A stretch of DNA of 64,000 nucleotides from Marinobacterium aestuarii. Lineage in GTDB: Bacteria > Pseudomonadota > Gammaproteobacteria > Pseudomonadales > Balneatricaceae. Below the pieces are notes generated by a model, which searched no databases, was not told the DNA's origin, and saw only the letters and a program-made list of their open reading frames with translations. The DNA is taken from NCBI RefSeq assembly GCF_001651805.1, contig NZ_CP015839.1, forward strand, positions 1,984,001 to 2,048,000. Direction: 5' to 3'. Numbering within the stretch: position 1 is the first letter of the stretch; each line of letters opens with the position of its first letter. The position numbers were made by a program, and so were the translations under genes. Positions 26,147-34,423 of the stretch are shown here, one piece after another.

Positions 26147-26234
26147 CTGAGGGCAGGGCGCCCGAGATTGGCATCGTGGCCAGGCGAGGCGCCGAGCGAG
26201 TCTTGCTCTCAACTGAGAAAAGGAGCACGACGGT

Positions 26235-26393
26235 ATGATCTCGATTGCCAAGGCCTTGACGCCTGAACAGCAGACAATTCAGAAGCTGCAAGTCACAGTG
26301 GGGAGTCGGGTCTATCTTGAAAGAGTGCAACTCTCATTCGGGATAGCTATGATGGCATACAGCTTGGCAGGGGCTTTGCCATATCGCTCATAA
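26235..26393 (+). CDS. Possible small ORF, 52 residues
   Basis: A short frame (MISIAKALTPEQQTIQKLQ at the start) with a good ribosome site AAAGGAG about ten bases upstream. The first part is faintly like the start of an IS3-type orfA, the rest is not, so it may be a fused fragment. It ends 39 bases before the next large gene and could be a leader peptide. Low certainty. Confidence 0.3.
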   Translation: MISIAKALTPEQQTIQKLQVTVGSRVYLERVQLSFGIAMMAYSLAGALPYRS

Positions 26394-26431
26394 GAGGGGC
26401 CGAGAAGGCTCAGCTGGACAATGGAGTGTTC

Positions 26432-28660
26432 ATGTCGGAAGTACAGTCTGGAATGTACGATGCGAGATTCAAGCGCTGTCGGGAGGCTGGCTTAAGCGTT
26501 GATGACGCGATAACTGAGATCACCGATCAGTACCTCGACGGCAAGCCGGCTAGGCGGAGCAAGAAAAACCCCATTAAGGCGAGCGAGCGCGATACAGCTT
26601 TCTGGACTAGTGACTTCCTTGCACAACTAACGCCAGATATCTGTGCATCCAATTCATTCGTACTGGCGCTTGCGCGTTACTTTGCTCAGGATGTGGTTTC
26701 CAATCGATCATTGCTGTTGCGCATAGCAGCGCTTGTACCTTCGGCCGTCAGGCGAGCCATTCGTTACTCGCGGCTGGTAATGAGGCCTGATTCGAAAAGC
26801 TGGAGAGAGGTTGAGGCGCTGGCTGACAGCGATCCCGATCAGTTTGGTGCACTGGTCGCCATTTGCCGTCGGTTTCATATAGCGCACCAGGACCGTTTAT
26901 CGCTGCTGGAAGAGTCCCGGTCTCCACTTGCACGTCTGACACCATTGGAATTACTTTCATATTCTAGCCTCTACGCGTTCGAGTACCTGATTCCGACTGA
27001 AAAGGTGCTAGGTCAGGGGGCTGGCTCCGATAACGAGATGGAAGATCACTGGTATGCGTTCAATGACATCCTGAAGTGGAAGCTGGAATCGTTTGATTGT
27101 AGTGCTCTCAATCTATCGGTATCCGATATCGGTCGGTCGCTACAGCAGCATATGTCGCCGTTCCTGTTTCCGTCACCCGAGCACTCCGGCCAACACCTAG
27201 TCATCTACCCGTCTTTCGTAAAGCTCGTCGCGGCGCAGCTCGAGTACAACAGTTTCATGTCCCAGTCGATCGACGCATTCTGTTACGACGACAGTATCCG
27301 CTTCAAACTGGTGGGTAATGACTTGACCATCGTTGAGGTGGATGTCGAAGAACGACAGCGATGGAAGCGTGGCGGTGAGAAGCTCGCAAGGCTGCACCAG
27401 TACTGGTATTACCGTGCAGTGGCTGAGTTTTCCCGGTCAGGCATGGAGGGGAAGGTAATAGGGCTTCCTGAGAACCACGAGCGCAATCAGGCAGCAGTCA
27501 TCAAGACATTACGGATTCAGCTTCAGCTAACCGAGGTGTTCGGGTTAAGCGATCACCTGCTGACGGACAGCGGGCTTCGCGTGGATCTGTATCAAGCCCT
27601 ACTGTCAATGGAGCTAATGACTGCGTTTTACAATGCAGCCTTTATAGAGCCATTCAATCGCTATCTCGATGAAACCGGACACTGGTGTAAAGCGCTGTGC
27701 CTTCTGGCAATCGAAGGCCTTCAGGATGGGATGCAGAACCGATTTCCCATCACGTTCTCGGACCGCAAAGAAAAGATTGAAGCCATACGTGGCTGGACCG
27801 TGAACGAGGCCCTACCCAAGGGCAGCCTGAAAGCGGCAGAAGCCATACTCGATTTCTGGACCTCGGACTTGAAAGAACGGGCCGCCCAATTACGCGACAA
27901 GCGCCACGGCCCGATACCAGAACTCCATGAACGGCCGGTGCTGAAAATGGGCCGTTTCCTGTTTCAGTTACCGTGGCTGATGGCGTTCCAGAACAATTCT
28001 ACGGCGGCACTTAACAACCTGCGCCGTATTGGGGGGCGAAGACAGGAAACCCGGGATGAGACCCAGCGTATCGAGACACGGCTGGCGGAGCAGTTTGCTG
28101 CGCGTGGATTCAGAGTCGTAGCGAATTATCAGCCCCCTAAAACGGATGACTATGATCCGGGTGAAATCGATCTGATCTGCCAGCGGGATGGTCACCTGCT
28201 AGTGCTGGAGATCAAGTCTACCTTCTTGCGCAGTTCGCAGTTCGATGCCTGGCTGCACAAAACACAGACGCTGCGTAAAGCCGGGACGCAAGTAAAGCGG
28301 AAGGTCGAAGCTGTTACCGAGGTGTTGAAGACCGATATGACCCTGGCAACTAGTCTGGGACTGGAGAACGACGCTGATGGCCTGAAAATCCATGGCTGGA
28401 TTGTAGATACGTCGATTGAACACGACCATGAGCGTTTCTCGGGCTTTCTGAAGGTTTCGCTCGAGGAGGTCCTGATTGCCCTGTGGGATGATGCGTATTA
28501 TCTGAATGACCCGGCTGGCATGTTTCTAAATCCACCGGTACTGGAAGCGAAGCCTGCGGAGGCAGGGCAGGAATTTGGATCGCTTTATCAAAACGGTATT
28601 TCCGGCCGGGACTTCGTTAGCGTAATCGAGCAGGAAACTGTCTGGAATGCGACAAGTTAA
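26432..28660 (+). CDS. Large protein with C-terminal PD-(D/E)XK nuclease domain
   Basis: A 742-residue protein I cannot name. Near the C-terminus is a restriction-type nuclease core: D580 in GEIDLICQRDGH and E593-x-K595 in LLVLEIKSTF, preceded by a helix containing ETRLAEQFAARGFRVV as in other nucleases of this fold. The first 500 residues are helical and unfamiliar. There is no helicase, methyltransferase or Walker motif. The start is ATG 26432 (MSEVQSGMYDARF) with GGAG just upstream; a GTG six bases earlier is possible. It is a stand-alone gene with no cotranscribed partner, which fits a single-gene defence nuclease or an orphan of a larger system. Confidence 0.8.
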   Translation: MSEVQSGMYDARFKRCREAGLSVDDAITEITDQYLDGKPARRSKKNPIKASERDTAFWTSDFLAQLTPDICASNSFVLALARYFAQDVVSNRSLLLRIAALVPSAVRRAIRYSRLVMRPDSKSWREVEALADSDPDQFGALVAICRRFHIAHQDRLSLLEESRSPLARLTPLELLSYSSLYAFEYLIPTEKVLGQGAGSDNEMEDHWYAFNDILKWKLESFDCSALNLSVSDIGRSLQQHMSPFLFPSPEHSGQHLVIYPSFVKLVAAQLEYNSFMSQSIDAFCYDDSIRFKLVGNDLTIVEVDVEERQRWKRGGEKLARLHQYWYYRAVAEFSRSGMEGKVIGLPENHERNQAAVIKTLRIQLQLTEVFGLSDHLLTDSGLRVDLYQALLSMELMTAFYNAAFIEPFNRYLDETGHWCKALCLLAIEGLQDGMQNRFPITFSDRKEKIEAIRGWTVNEALPKGSLKAAEAILDFWTSDLKERAAQLRDKRHGPIPELHERPVLKMGRFLFQLPWLMAFQNNSTAALNNLRRIGGRRQETRDETQRIETRLAEQFAARGFRVVANYQPPKTDDYDPGEIDLICQRDGHLLVLEIKSTFLRSSQFDAWLHKTQTLRKAGTQVKRKVEAVTEVLKTDMTLATSLGLENDADGLKIHGWIVDTSIEHDHERFSGFLKVSLEEVLIALWDDAYYLNDPAGMFLNPPVLEAKPAEAGQEFGSLYQNGISGRDFVSVIEQETVWNATS

Positions 28661-29127
28661 CTGGGTTAAATTAATGATTGTTTGCTGGTTTTTCCGATAT
28701 TTCTGATGCTGCTGATTTATTGAGTGGTATGACTGTGTGCTGCAGAGATATCTGTTTGCTGTCGACCCAAAGCGGACATTGCCTGCTACCGCGCCCTGTG
28801 CATAACTCACCCTCAAAGCCTGTGCGCTTATACAGCGTATTGGACGCCATACGGCCTTATTGCGCGTTTTACAGCATTCATGTGCTCGTTTCTGACTGGT
28901 ATTAGGAGCAAAAATGTTACAGTATCAATGCCTTATGGATTGGGGCCTGTTAAATACTGCGCACGGCCTAGTACGAAAATATGCATGCACGTTTTCAACG
29001 GAGGAGAATGGCTGTGAATTCTCAAATATTGTTTCTTTTTGGTCGCTTAGGCTTTCTTAACGCTATCTTGGTCTGCGCGTAAACGAGCATGTGCAGTATT
29101 TAAATGTAATATATCTAAGGAGATTTT
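28661..29127. other. Intergenic region without a clear gene
   Basis: This 467-base stretch separates the nuclease gene from the SHOCT protein gene. Short open frames exist on both strands, but none has a ribosome site or protein-like composition. AAGGAG at 29116-29121 is the ribosome site of the next gene. Confidence 0.5.
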
Positions 29128-29712
29128 ATGACTAATCAACCACTAAATAGTAGTGACCAGAGTAAAATTTTGATATTTGGTTTGCTCATGCTGCCATCCT
29201 TAGGGTTTCTTGTAGGAGTAATTCCCGCTTTGTTTTTAGTATTTGGGATATTCATGATGAAGAAAAATGAAGATTTTTCTCATGTGGCTACAGCAGTTAG
29301 AAACTTTCGAGGTTATGTATCACTTATTTTGATCGCCTGTTTAATCGTGGCAGCGTACAGCGCAACTACTTTAAACGAAGAAGACTACTGGGATCGTCAG
29401 GACGAAGAGCTCTATTTTTCTCTAGCATTCGCTGGAACTTGTATAGCCTATTTGATTTTTGTGAAATTTCTTTTTATCAATCCACTTGATCGGCACAGCG
29501 AGTGGGTAGAGATTAATGGCATATTTTCTAGAAAGCCAAAGAGCCCCACTGAATCTGTAGCTTTAGGAGAAGTAGATATTATCAAGGGAGAAAAGCTCAA
29601 ACAATATTCAGTAGCAGATGAGCTTATAAAATGGGCAAAGCTGAAGGAAGATGGCCATATCTCCGAGGGGGAGTTCAACGAAGCCAGGAAAAAGCTTCTA
29701 AAGCGGGCATAG
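29128..29712 (+). CDS. Membrane protein with C-terminal SHOCT motif
   Basis: A 194-residue protein with about three or four membrane helices (ILIFGLLMLPSLGFLVGVIP, ALFLVFGIFMM, YVSLILIACLIVAAYSA, LAFAGTCIAYLIFVKFLFI) and a C-terminal SHOCT domain (DELIKWAKLKEDGHISEGEF, then ARKKLLKR). SHOCT is a short helical oligomerisation module. The function is unknown. It sits six bases before the frameshifted gene that follows, so the two form a pair. Confidence 0.8.
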   Translation: MTNQPLNSSDQSKILIFGLLMLPSLGFLVGVIPALFLVFGIFMMKKNEDFSHVATAVRNFRGYVSLILIACLIVAAYSATTLNEEDYWDRQDEELYFSLAFAGTCIAYLIFVKFLFINPLDRHSEWVEINGIFSRKPKSPTESVALGEVDIIKGEKLKQYSVADELIKWAKLKEDGHISEGEFNEARKKLLKRA

Positions 29713-29718
29713 GAATTT

Positions 29719-30230
29719 ATGAATATATATGAAAAGCAATTCGAATTACAGCAAGGCACTGCAGCATATTGGCATAGCAAGTCTCATGACCTGCTGGTGT
29801 CAGCTCGGACGCTGTGGCTTGCAATGCAAGAAAATCGGAACTTAGAAGTGAGTTGTTGGGCTACCTATAAAATGTTAATTGGAATGTCCTTCGAGCTTGT
29901 TTTCAAGGCTCATTGTGTCGGTAGAAAAACTGATTTTAGGAAAAATCACAAGCTGTCCGAACTTGCTTCGACGGCAGGTATTTCAATAACAGACGAGGAA
30001 AAATCAATTTTAGATATATTGACGGAGTATATTATTTGGGTGGTCGGTATCCCACCCCAAAGTTTCCTCAACACCTCAGAGACCATTGGAAAAGTCAAAA
30101 TGAGGTGCTTATAGAGGAAGTCCAGCTAGGAAGTTTGAAAGGTGGTAAAGCCAATGGAAAGTTGGATTTTGAATGCCTTCAGCCAATTTGGCGGAGATTG
30201 TCTGACGCTTATCTAGCTGCGTACAGTTGA
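29719..30230 (+). pseudogene. Frameshifted HEPN-like protein gene
   Basis: The frame opened by MNIYEKQFELQQGTAAYWHS runs to 30114, but its protein-like part ends near 30035 (DILTEYIIWVVG). A second frame continues from there as GGRYPTPKFPQHLRDHWKSQ to DAYLAAYS at 30230. Joining them would give a WxGRYPTP block in one chain of about 170 residues, so one base is missing near 30030-30040. The N-terminal helices with HKLSEL resemble HEPN-like or similar helical proteins; this assignment is tentative. It is either a pseudogene, a sequencing error or a programmed frameshift. Confidence 0.65.
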
Positions 30231-30241
30231 AATATAACAGC

Positions 30242-30320
30242 GGGCTAAAATTCATTCCGGCGACAAAAGCGTGGCCTCCACCGAACTCGCTAATGATCGC
30301 CGCCTAACCGGACGTTAGGT
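30242..30320 (+). repeat. Integron attC-like sequence
   Basis: Twelve bases after the stop codon of the frameshifted gene begins GGGCTAAAATTCATTCCGG, and the element ends in GCCTAAC-CGGAC-GTTAGGT (30302-30320). GTTAGGT fits the GTTRRRY core consensus and GCCTAAC fits RYYYAAC; CGGCGA near the left pairs with TCGCCG at 30297-30302. The left end shows an A where the AAC consensus has C. Position just after a stop codon is typical of gene cassettes. The match is imperfect, and the right end could be a plain hairpin (CCTAAC/GTTAGG). Confidence 0.35.
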
Positions 30321-30443
30321 ACTAATCGCGCAACGTCCGCTTTGTGCCGTAGCGACCATCATGGCGATCAGAGTGTCGTAGCGTTGATCGCTACAAGCTA
30401 CCATAGATGCAAAGGCTTAACCATCAGATCACAGGATATTAAA

Positions 30444-30704
30444 ATGGCAAAGGATACATCGTCGAAGTCATGGGCCGTCCCTGGTAGCGTTGGCTGGCAT
30501 AACAGCCAGGCATCAAGCTACTGGGATCGCATGCTGTCTATCGAAGAGGTTGCCTGTGTCCTGGGCGTCAGGATCACCGAGTTGAAGCATGCCGTGCAGC
30601 ATAACCTGCCGCTGAAGGGGAAGAATCCGCCGGCCCTGAATCGTGTGACGAAAGGGAAGATGTACTTTGAAGGATGCGCTGTTAAAGCCTATATCGATAA
30701 TTGA
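30444..30704 (+). CDS. Small HTH-like protein
   Basis: An 86-residue protein whose second half looks like a winged HTH (LSIEEVACVLGVRITELKHA, then LPLKGKNPPALNRVTKGKMY), similar in layout to small excisionase or regulator proteins. The family is not recognised. The ATG at 30444 is chosen because the residues encoded upstream of it are not protein-like. An inverted repeat GTAGCG/CGCTAC at 30378-30394 lies about 50 bases upstream and may be an operator. Confidence 0.6.
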   Translation: MAKDTSSKSWAVPGSVGWHNSQASSYWDRMLSIEEVACVLGVRITELKHAVQHNLPLKGKNPPALNRVTKGKMYFEGCAVKAYIDN

Positions 30705-30804
30705 TCAATACGACGTATTCGCACAGGGTCAAATGGCAGTCTGAAGCGTACACCGCACTCAGCATGATGGCCCACCCGCCGTGGGCGGAGTGGCAACTTC
30801 ACAG

Positions 30805-30838
30805 CGTTACCCTGAAGGCGCCACAGTTCAGGGTAACG
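30805..30838. repeat. Inverted repeat with 12-base perfect arms
   Basis: CGTTACCCTGAA (30805-30816) and TTCAGGGTAACG (30827-30838) are perfect complements with a 10-base loop. There is no T run after either arm. It lies downstream of the small HTH gene and of the convergent WYL gene, where it could end transcription both ways or serve as a protein-binding site. Confidence 0.55.
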
Positions 30839-30970
30839 TGGCCTGATGCTGCCAAGCCCCTCAGTACTTTCAATTTTTAATTCGTATTTGCGCCATATCC
30901 CACTTGATCAGCGCACGGCTTAACCGTTGGTTAGGCATTCGTACCGAGCCAGAAACCCGTTTCAGCATAT

Positions 30971-31864
30971 CTACGGCGCCTTTTTGGCCCCTTCAAACCG
31001 TAACGCTTCTATTTGTGAATAGTCTTCCAGTACCACTGGGTTGGCCCTGCAGAGGTTGATGTCTTCCACGTCAAGCGGGGCTGTCGGCACCTGCATGAGT
31101 TGCAGCAGGTAGATCGCCGTGGCAGCGCGGGTTTTAATGCACAGCACCTCGTCGCTGAAACAGCGTTCGTGCCGGATAAGTGCCTGCTGTTCTGGCGTCA
31201 GCCCGGGGTTGGGGATCAGTCTTAGTTCAACCTCCCGCTGCCAGAGCCTATCGTGCGTCGGATCCTCCAGCCGGGGGCCAAGTATTTCGCCGCACGCCAG
31301 AATCCTCCCGAGCAGGAAGTCGCGATAATCCCGGTTTTTCTCGCAGAAGGCACGCAGGTGCCAGCGGTAGCCACTGGAGACCAGTGAGTGCGGAGCTATG
31401 ATCCGTTCTTCTCCCTTTGGGCTGGTCATGGAGGCATAGGTCAGCTCCAGCCGCTGGCCTGTCCGGCAGGCTTCGACTACTTGACGCACGATACGTGGTT
31501 CTGCCCGGCGCTGGGGTGGACGAATAACGCAGGTGTGGCTTTGTGACAGGGCGATGCGTTCAACAAAGCCCTCAAGGAAGCTGTGTGAATCCAGCAGGTT
31601 CAGGTATTCATCTACGGTACCAGTCGTGAAGTGCGGGGTGAAGTTTACGGAAGGTATATAGCCCTTCAGATGAGCGTCGTAATCGAGGTTCTCCGGTACC
31701 ATCTGCTTGTATTGATTGATATCCCGGGAGGCCTGCTGACGCTTGATGCCAAAGGTGTTGCACAGGTGATTGGTTGTCAGGCGCCCCTCCCACAGGGCAA
31801 TGATCTCGATATAGCGATAACGCAGTAACACTTCCCACTTCAGATCTTTCAGTGCCGTCAGCAT
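30971..31864 (-). CDS. WYL-domain regulator, BrxR/CapW type
   Basis: A 297-residue transcription factor with an N-terminal winged HTH (RLTTNHLCNTFGIKRQQASR), a central WYL domain with GYRWHLRAFCEKN and YRDFLLGRIL, and a C-terminal WCX-like dimerisation part. BrxR/CapW proteins repress antiphage operons (BREX, CBASS and others) and are released on infection or DNA damage. It diverges from the block starting at 31993, with palindromes in between, so it probably represses itself and that block. ATG 31864 is preferred to the upstream 31921 because the added residues would overlap the operator region. Confidence 0.88.
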   Translation of the reverse strand: MLTALKDLKWEVLLRYRYIEIIALWEGRLTTNHLCNTFGIKRQQASRDINQYKQMVPENLDYDAHLKGYIPSVNFTPHFTTGTVDEYLNLLDSHSFLEGFVERIALSQSHTCVIRPPQRRAEPRIVRQVVEACRTGQRLELTYASMTSPKGEERIIAPHSLVSSGYRWHLRAFCEKNRDYRDFLLGRILACGEILGPRLEDPTHDRLWQREVELRLIPNPGLTPEQQALIRHERCFSDEVLCIKTRAATAIYLLQLMQVPTAPLDVEDINLCRANPVVLEDYSQIEALRFEGAKKAP

Positions 31865-31870
31865 CCTACC

Positions 31871-31928
31871 TGTCCCTTTCAGGGTACATGTCCTGTTAAG
31901 GGGACATATACATGTATACAAATCTTAC
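31871..31928. promoter_or_regulatory. Operator cluster of the WYL regulator
   Basis: Several dyads overlap between the divergent genes: TGTCCC/AGGGTACA around 31871-31888; TACATGTCC (31885-31893) with GGACATATA (31902-31910), arms matching at eight of nine positions; and the perfect 12-base palindrome TATACATGTATA (31907-31918). ACATGT recurs at 31926-31931. These are plausible sites for a dimeric WYL repressor; binding is inferred from position. Confidence 0.65.
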
Positions 31929-31992
31929 ATGTGATCAAAAGATAACCTAGTATTGGGCTCTCAACAACGGTTGATGGATAACGGAGGCGGTG

Positions 31993-32262
31993 ATGTTTTC
32001 AAAACATGCCACACAACGTATGCAGCAGCGCGGTGTTTCAGGCCTGATGGTTGATCTGCTGATCGACTATGGCGCAGTCGACTACCACCGTGGCGCACAA
32101 GTGATCTGGCTCGACAAGCGTGGCTGGCGACAGCTATGCCGGGAGCTGCCCTGTACCAGGCAAGTGCTCGACAAGGTGCGCCGCTGCTACCTGGTTATGG
32201 CGGCTGGCATCGTGGTCACCGTTGGGCACAAGACCTGCCACTTCAAGACAAAACGTCACTGA
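31993..32262 (+). CDS. DUF4258 family protein
   Basis: An 89-residue protein that begins FSKHATQRMQQRGVS, the typical DUF4258 opening, and ends with VVTVGHKTCHFKTKRH. DUF4258 proteins are small, often in toxin-antitoxin-like or mobile settings, and their activity is unsettled; a nuclease-like fold has been suggested. A GTG three bases upstream is an alternative start, and GGAGG at 31984-31988 serves either. It is the first gene of the block divergent from the WYL regulator. Confidence 0.75.
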   Translation: MFSKHATQRMQQRGVSGLMVDLLIDYGAVDYHRGAQVIWLDKRGWRQLCRELPCTRQVLDKVRRCYLVMAAGIVVTVGHKTCHFKTKRH

Positions 32263-32280
32263 AGCTTTCAAACCGAGGCG

Positions 32281-32502
32281 ATGACCATGGCGATGCTGCT
32301 TATATTGGTTGGTTTGGCCGTCATGATGGATCACCCCTTTTGGGGTGAGCTAATCGCGGGGCTTGGGGTGCTGGCTGCAAGTAACCCGAGCGAAGCTGAC
32401 ACCTGTGCGATCGGTATTGTCGGCGTAGTCGGAGGGTTGTTTCTGCTCTATGTCCTGCACTCGTGCTCAAGTGCAATGCACCAGACCGGTCTTGGCGGAT
32501 AG
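32281..32502 (+). CDS. Small membrane protein, 73 residues
   Basis: Two hydrophobic segments (MLLILVGLAVMM and IGIVGVVGGLFLLYVLHSC) in a 73-residue protein with GAGG upstream of the ATG. No family is recognised. It lies 18 bases after the DUF4258 gene and 50 before the peptidase gene, so it is likely part of the same transcript. Confidence 0.5.
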   Translation: MTMAMLLILVGLAVMMDHPFWGELIAGLGVLAASNPSEADTCAIGIVGVVGGLFLLYVLHSCSSAMHQTGLGG

Positions 32503-32552
32503 TTAAACCAACTCGGCTGATCCTGAAAAATGATAAGAACGGAGAAACTCCC

Positions 32553-33218
32553 ATGGCTAGTCAATGGACTTACGCAAAGCTGGAAGGGCTGGGTCGTACC
32601 CGGTTGTCGGAAAACTTTTTTATGCGGGAGTTTTTGCACTCCGAGATCGCCCAGGCCCATGGCTTAACCAACGCGCCGGAAAACCCGGAGCTGGCGATCG
32701 CGGCAGGTACACAGCTGTGCGAGCAGGTACTGGAGCCAATCCAGGCGGCCTGGGGCAAGGTCCATATTCGGTCCGGTTATCGATCGCCCGAGGTCAATGC
32801 CCTGGGCAACAGTGCAAAAATGAATTGCGCCAGCAACGAGAGCAATCGGGCTGCCCATATCTGGGATGCGCTGGACGCTAGCGGCCAGATGGGTGCAACC
32901 GCCTGCATTGTTATACCCGCCTGGCTGGATCAGTTCGAAAAGACGGGCGACTGGGCGTCACTGGCCTGGTGGATTCATCATCAGGTGCCCGGCTACTACG
33001 AGATGGTGTTCTTCAAGAACCTCTGCGCCTTCAATATCCGCTGGTACCAGGGCAATGATGGCAACAAGACCATCCGCTCCTTCCTACCGAACCCTGATAC
33101 GGGTGATAAAGCAGCTTTGCTCAGCAGGGGGCAGGTCCATTCGTATTACGCGTTAATGCCTGAGGCACAGCGCTGTGCAGGGGCCCAAGTCATGATCAAT
33201 TCGATACTTGCTGTTTAA
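32553..33218 (+). CDS. M15-like D-Ala-D-Ala peptidase domain protein
   Basis: A 221-residue protein whose centre reads VHIRSGYRSPEVNALGN, the typical opening of the peptidase M15 (VanY/VanX, D-Ala-D-Ala cleaving) fold, with RAAHIWDALD and HHQVPGYYEMVFF where the metal ligands should lie. The classical SxHxxGxAxD is changed (ESNRAAHIWDALDA), keeping His and Asp. No signal peptide is present, so it would act in the cytosol unless exported by another route. GGAG lies nine bases before the ATG. It is placed between a membrane protein gene and sbcD, an unusual setting for a cell-wall-type enzyme. Confidence 0.75.
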   Translation: MASQWTYAKLEGLGRTRLSENFFMREFLHSEIAQAHGLTNAPENPELAIAAGTQLCEQVLEPIQAAWGKVHIRSGYRSPEVNALGNSAKMNCASNESNRAAHIWDALDASGQMGATACIVIPAWLDQFEKTGDWASLAWWIHHQVPGYYEMVFFKNLCAFNIRWYQGNDGNKTIRSFLPNPDTGDKAALLSRGQVHSYYALMPEAQRCAGAQVMINSILAV

Positions 33219-33274
33219 GGTCCAAATGGCGGCTATGCTCTATTTCACTCGCAAGTGCAGACAAGGATGATGTG

Positions 33275-34423
33275 ATGCCACGATTTCTACACACTTCTGA
33301 TTGGCATATTGGGCGGCTGTTTCAGAACGTATCGTTACTCGATGATCAGCTGCATGTTCTGAAGCAGATCAAAAGTTATGCGAAGGAACACGGTGTAGAT
33401 GCCTTGGTCGTGGCTGGGGATATCTACGATCGCTCCGTTCCACCCGCTGAAACGGTTGATGCGCTGAGCGCATTTCTGGCCGACTTCACGGCTGAGCTTT
33501 CCATTCCAGTCATCTTGATATCCGGTAATCATGACAGTGCTAAACGATTACGATTCGGCGCTCAGTACATGTCCGGATCCGGCCTGCATATTCTCGGCGA
33601 TATCCTTAACGTTGCGACTCCAGTAACGCTCGAGACGGACAGCGGCCCGGTCCATTTCTACGGCATTCCCTATCATGATCCGGTCGAGGTGCGGGAGGCT
33701 TATGGGTGTGACGTAAAGAATTATGATGAGGCGCACACGTATCTTGCGCGACTTGCCGAACAGGCACGGACTCCTGGCATTCCTGCTGTTTTGATCAGCC
33801 ACTGTTTTATCGACGGAGCTGAGGGGTGTGACTCCGAGCGCCAACTCTCCCTTGGCGGGGCTGATCGTGTCTCCTATCAACCGCTGCAGGAGTTTGATTA
33901 TGTGGCGCTGGGTCACCTGCACGGGCCGCAGTACAAAGGCGCCGACCATATCCGGTACTCGGGTTCGCCGCTGAAGTACTCGTTTTCAGAGCACCGGCAG
34001 CAGAAAGGTGTGATCCTGGTCGAACTTACGGACGATGGCGTGATTTGGGAGCACCTAGAACTGATTCCTAAACGTGACCTGCGAGTGTTGGAGGGAACGT
34101 TGGCCGAGCTGATGGAGCAGGGGCGCAGAGATCCTCGCCAGGACGACTATATACTCGCCCGCTTAACCGATACCCAGGACCTGCTGGAGCCAATGAGCCA
34201 GTTGAGACAGGTGTATCCCAATACGCTCGAGCTGGAAAGGACCAACTTCGTCATTTCCCGTGGCAGCCAGCTTGTCGCCGATGTCAGCAGTCGACGCAGT
34301 GAGGACCAGGTGTTCAAGGATTTCTTTCGGCAAGTGATGGGTGGTGAGCTTACTGATGAACAGAACGAGTTGCTGTTTGAAGTGATTACCGAGGCTCGTG
34401 CCGGCATGGAGGAACAGGGATGA
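33275..34423 (+). CDS. sbcD: Exonuclease SbcD (Mre11 family)
   Basis: A 382-residue calcineurin-like phosphoesterase, nuclease subunit of SbcCD, which cuts hairpins and DNA ends. All metal-binding motifs are present: TSDWHIGRLF at the N-terminus, VVAGDIYDRSVPP, LISGNHDSAKR, SHCFIDG and ALGHLHGPQY. Its last four bases overlap sbcC (ATGA). As it lies inside the island among defence-type genes, it is probably an accessory copy; the host may carry another elsewhere. Confidence 0.95.
   Translation: MPRFLHTSDWHIGRLFQNVSLLDDQLHVLKQIKSYAKEHGVDALVVAGDIYDRSVPPAETVDALSAFLADFTAELSIPVILISGNHDSAKRLRFGAQYMSGSGLHILGDILNVATPVTLETDSGPVHFYGIPYHDPVEVREAYGCDVKNYDEAHTYLARLAEQARTPGIPAVLISHCFIDGAEGCDSERQLSLGGADRVSYQPLQEFDYVALGHLHGPQYKGADHIRYSGSPLKYSFSEHRQQKGVILVELTDDGVIWEHLELIPKRDLRVLEGTLAELMEQGRRDPRQDDYILARLTDTQDLLEPMSQLRQVYPNTLELERTNFVISRGSQLVADVSSRRSEDQVFKDFFRQVMGGELTDEQNELLFEVITEARAGMEEQG

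Noticed and set aside
26127-26330. A 67-codon minus-strand frame
   Set aside because: No ribosome site or family resemblance; it overlaps the better-supported plus-strand genes and ORF.
28526-28905. Short open frames in the gap after the PD-(D/E)XK protein gene
   Set aside because: They overlap on both strands, lack ribosome sites and have no protein-like composition.
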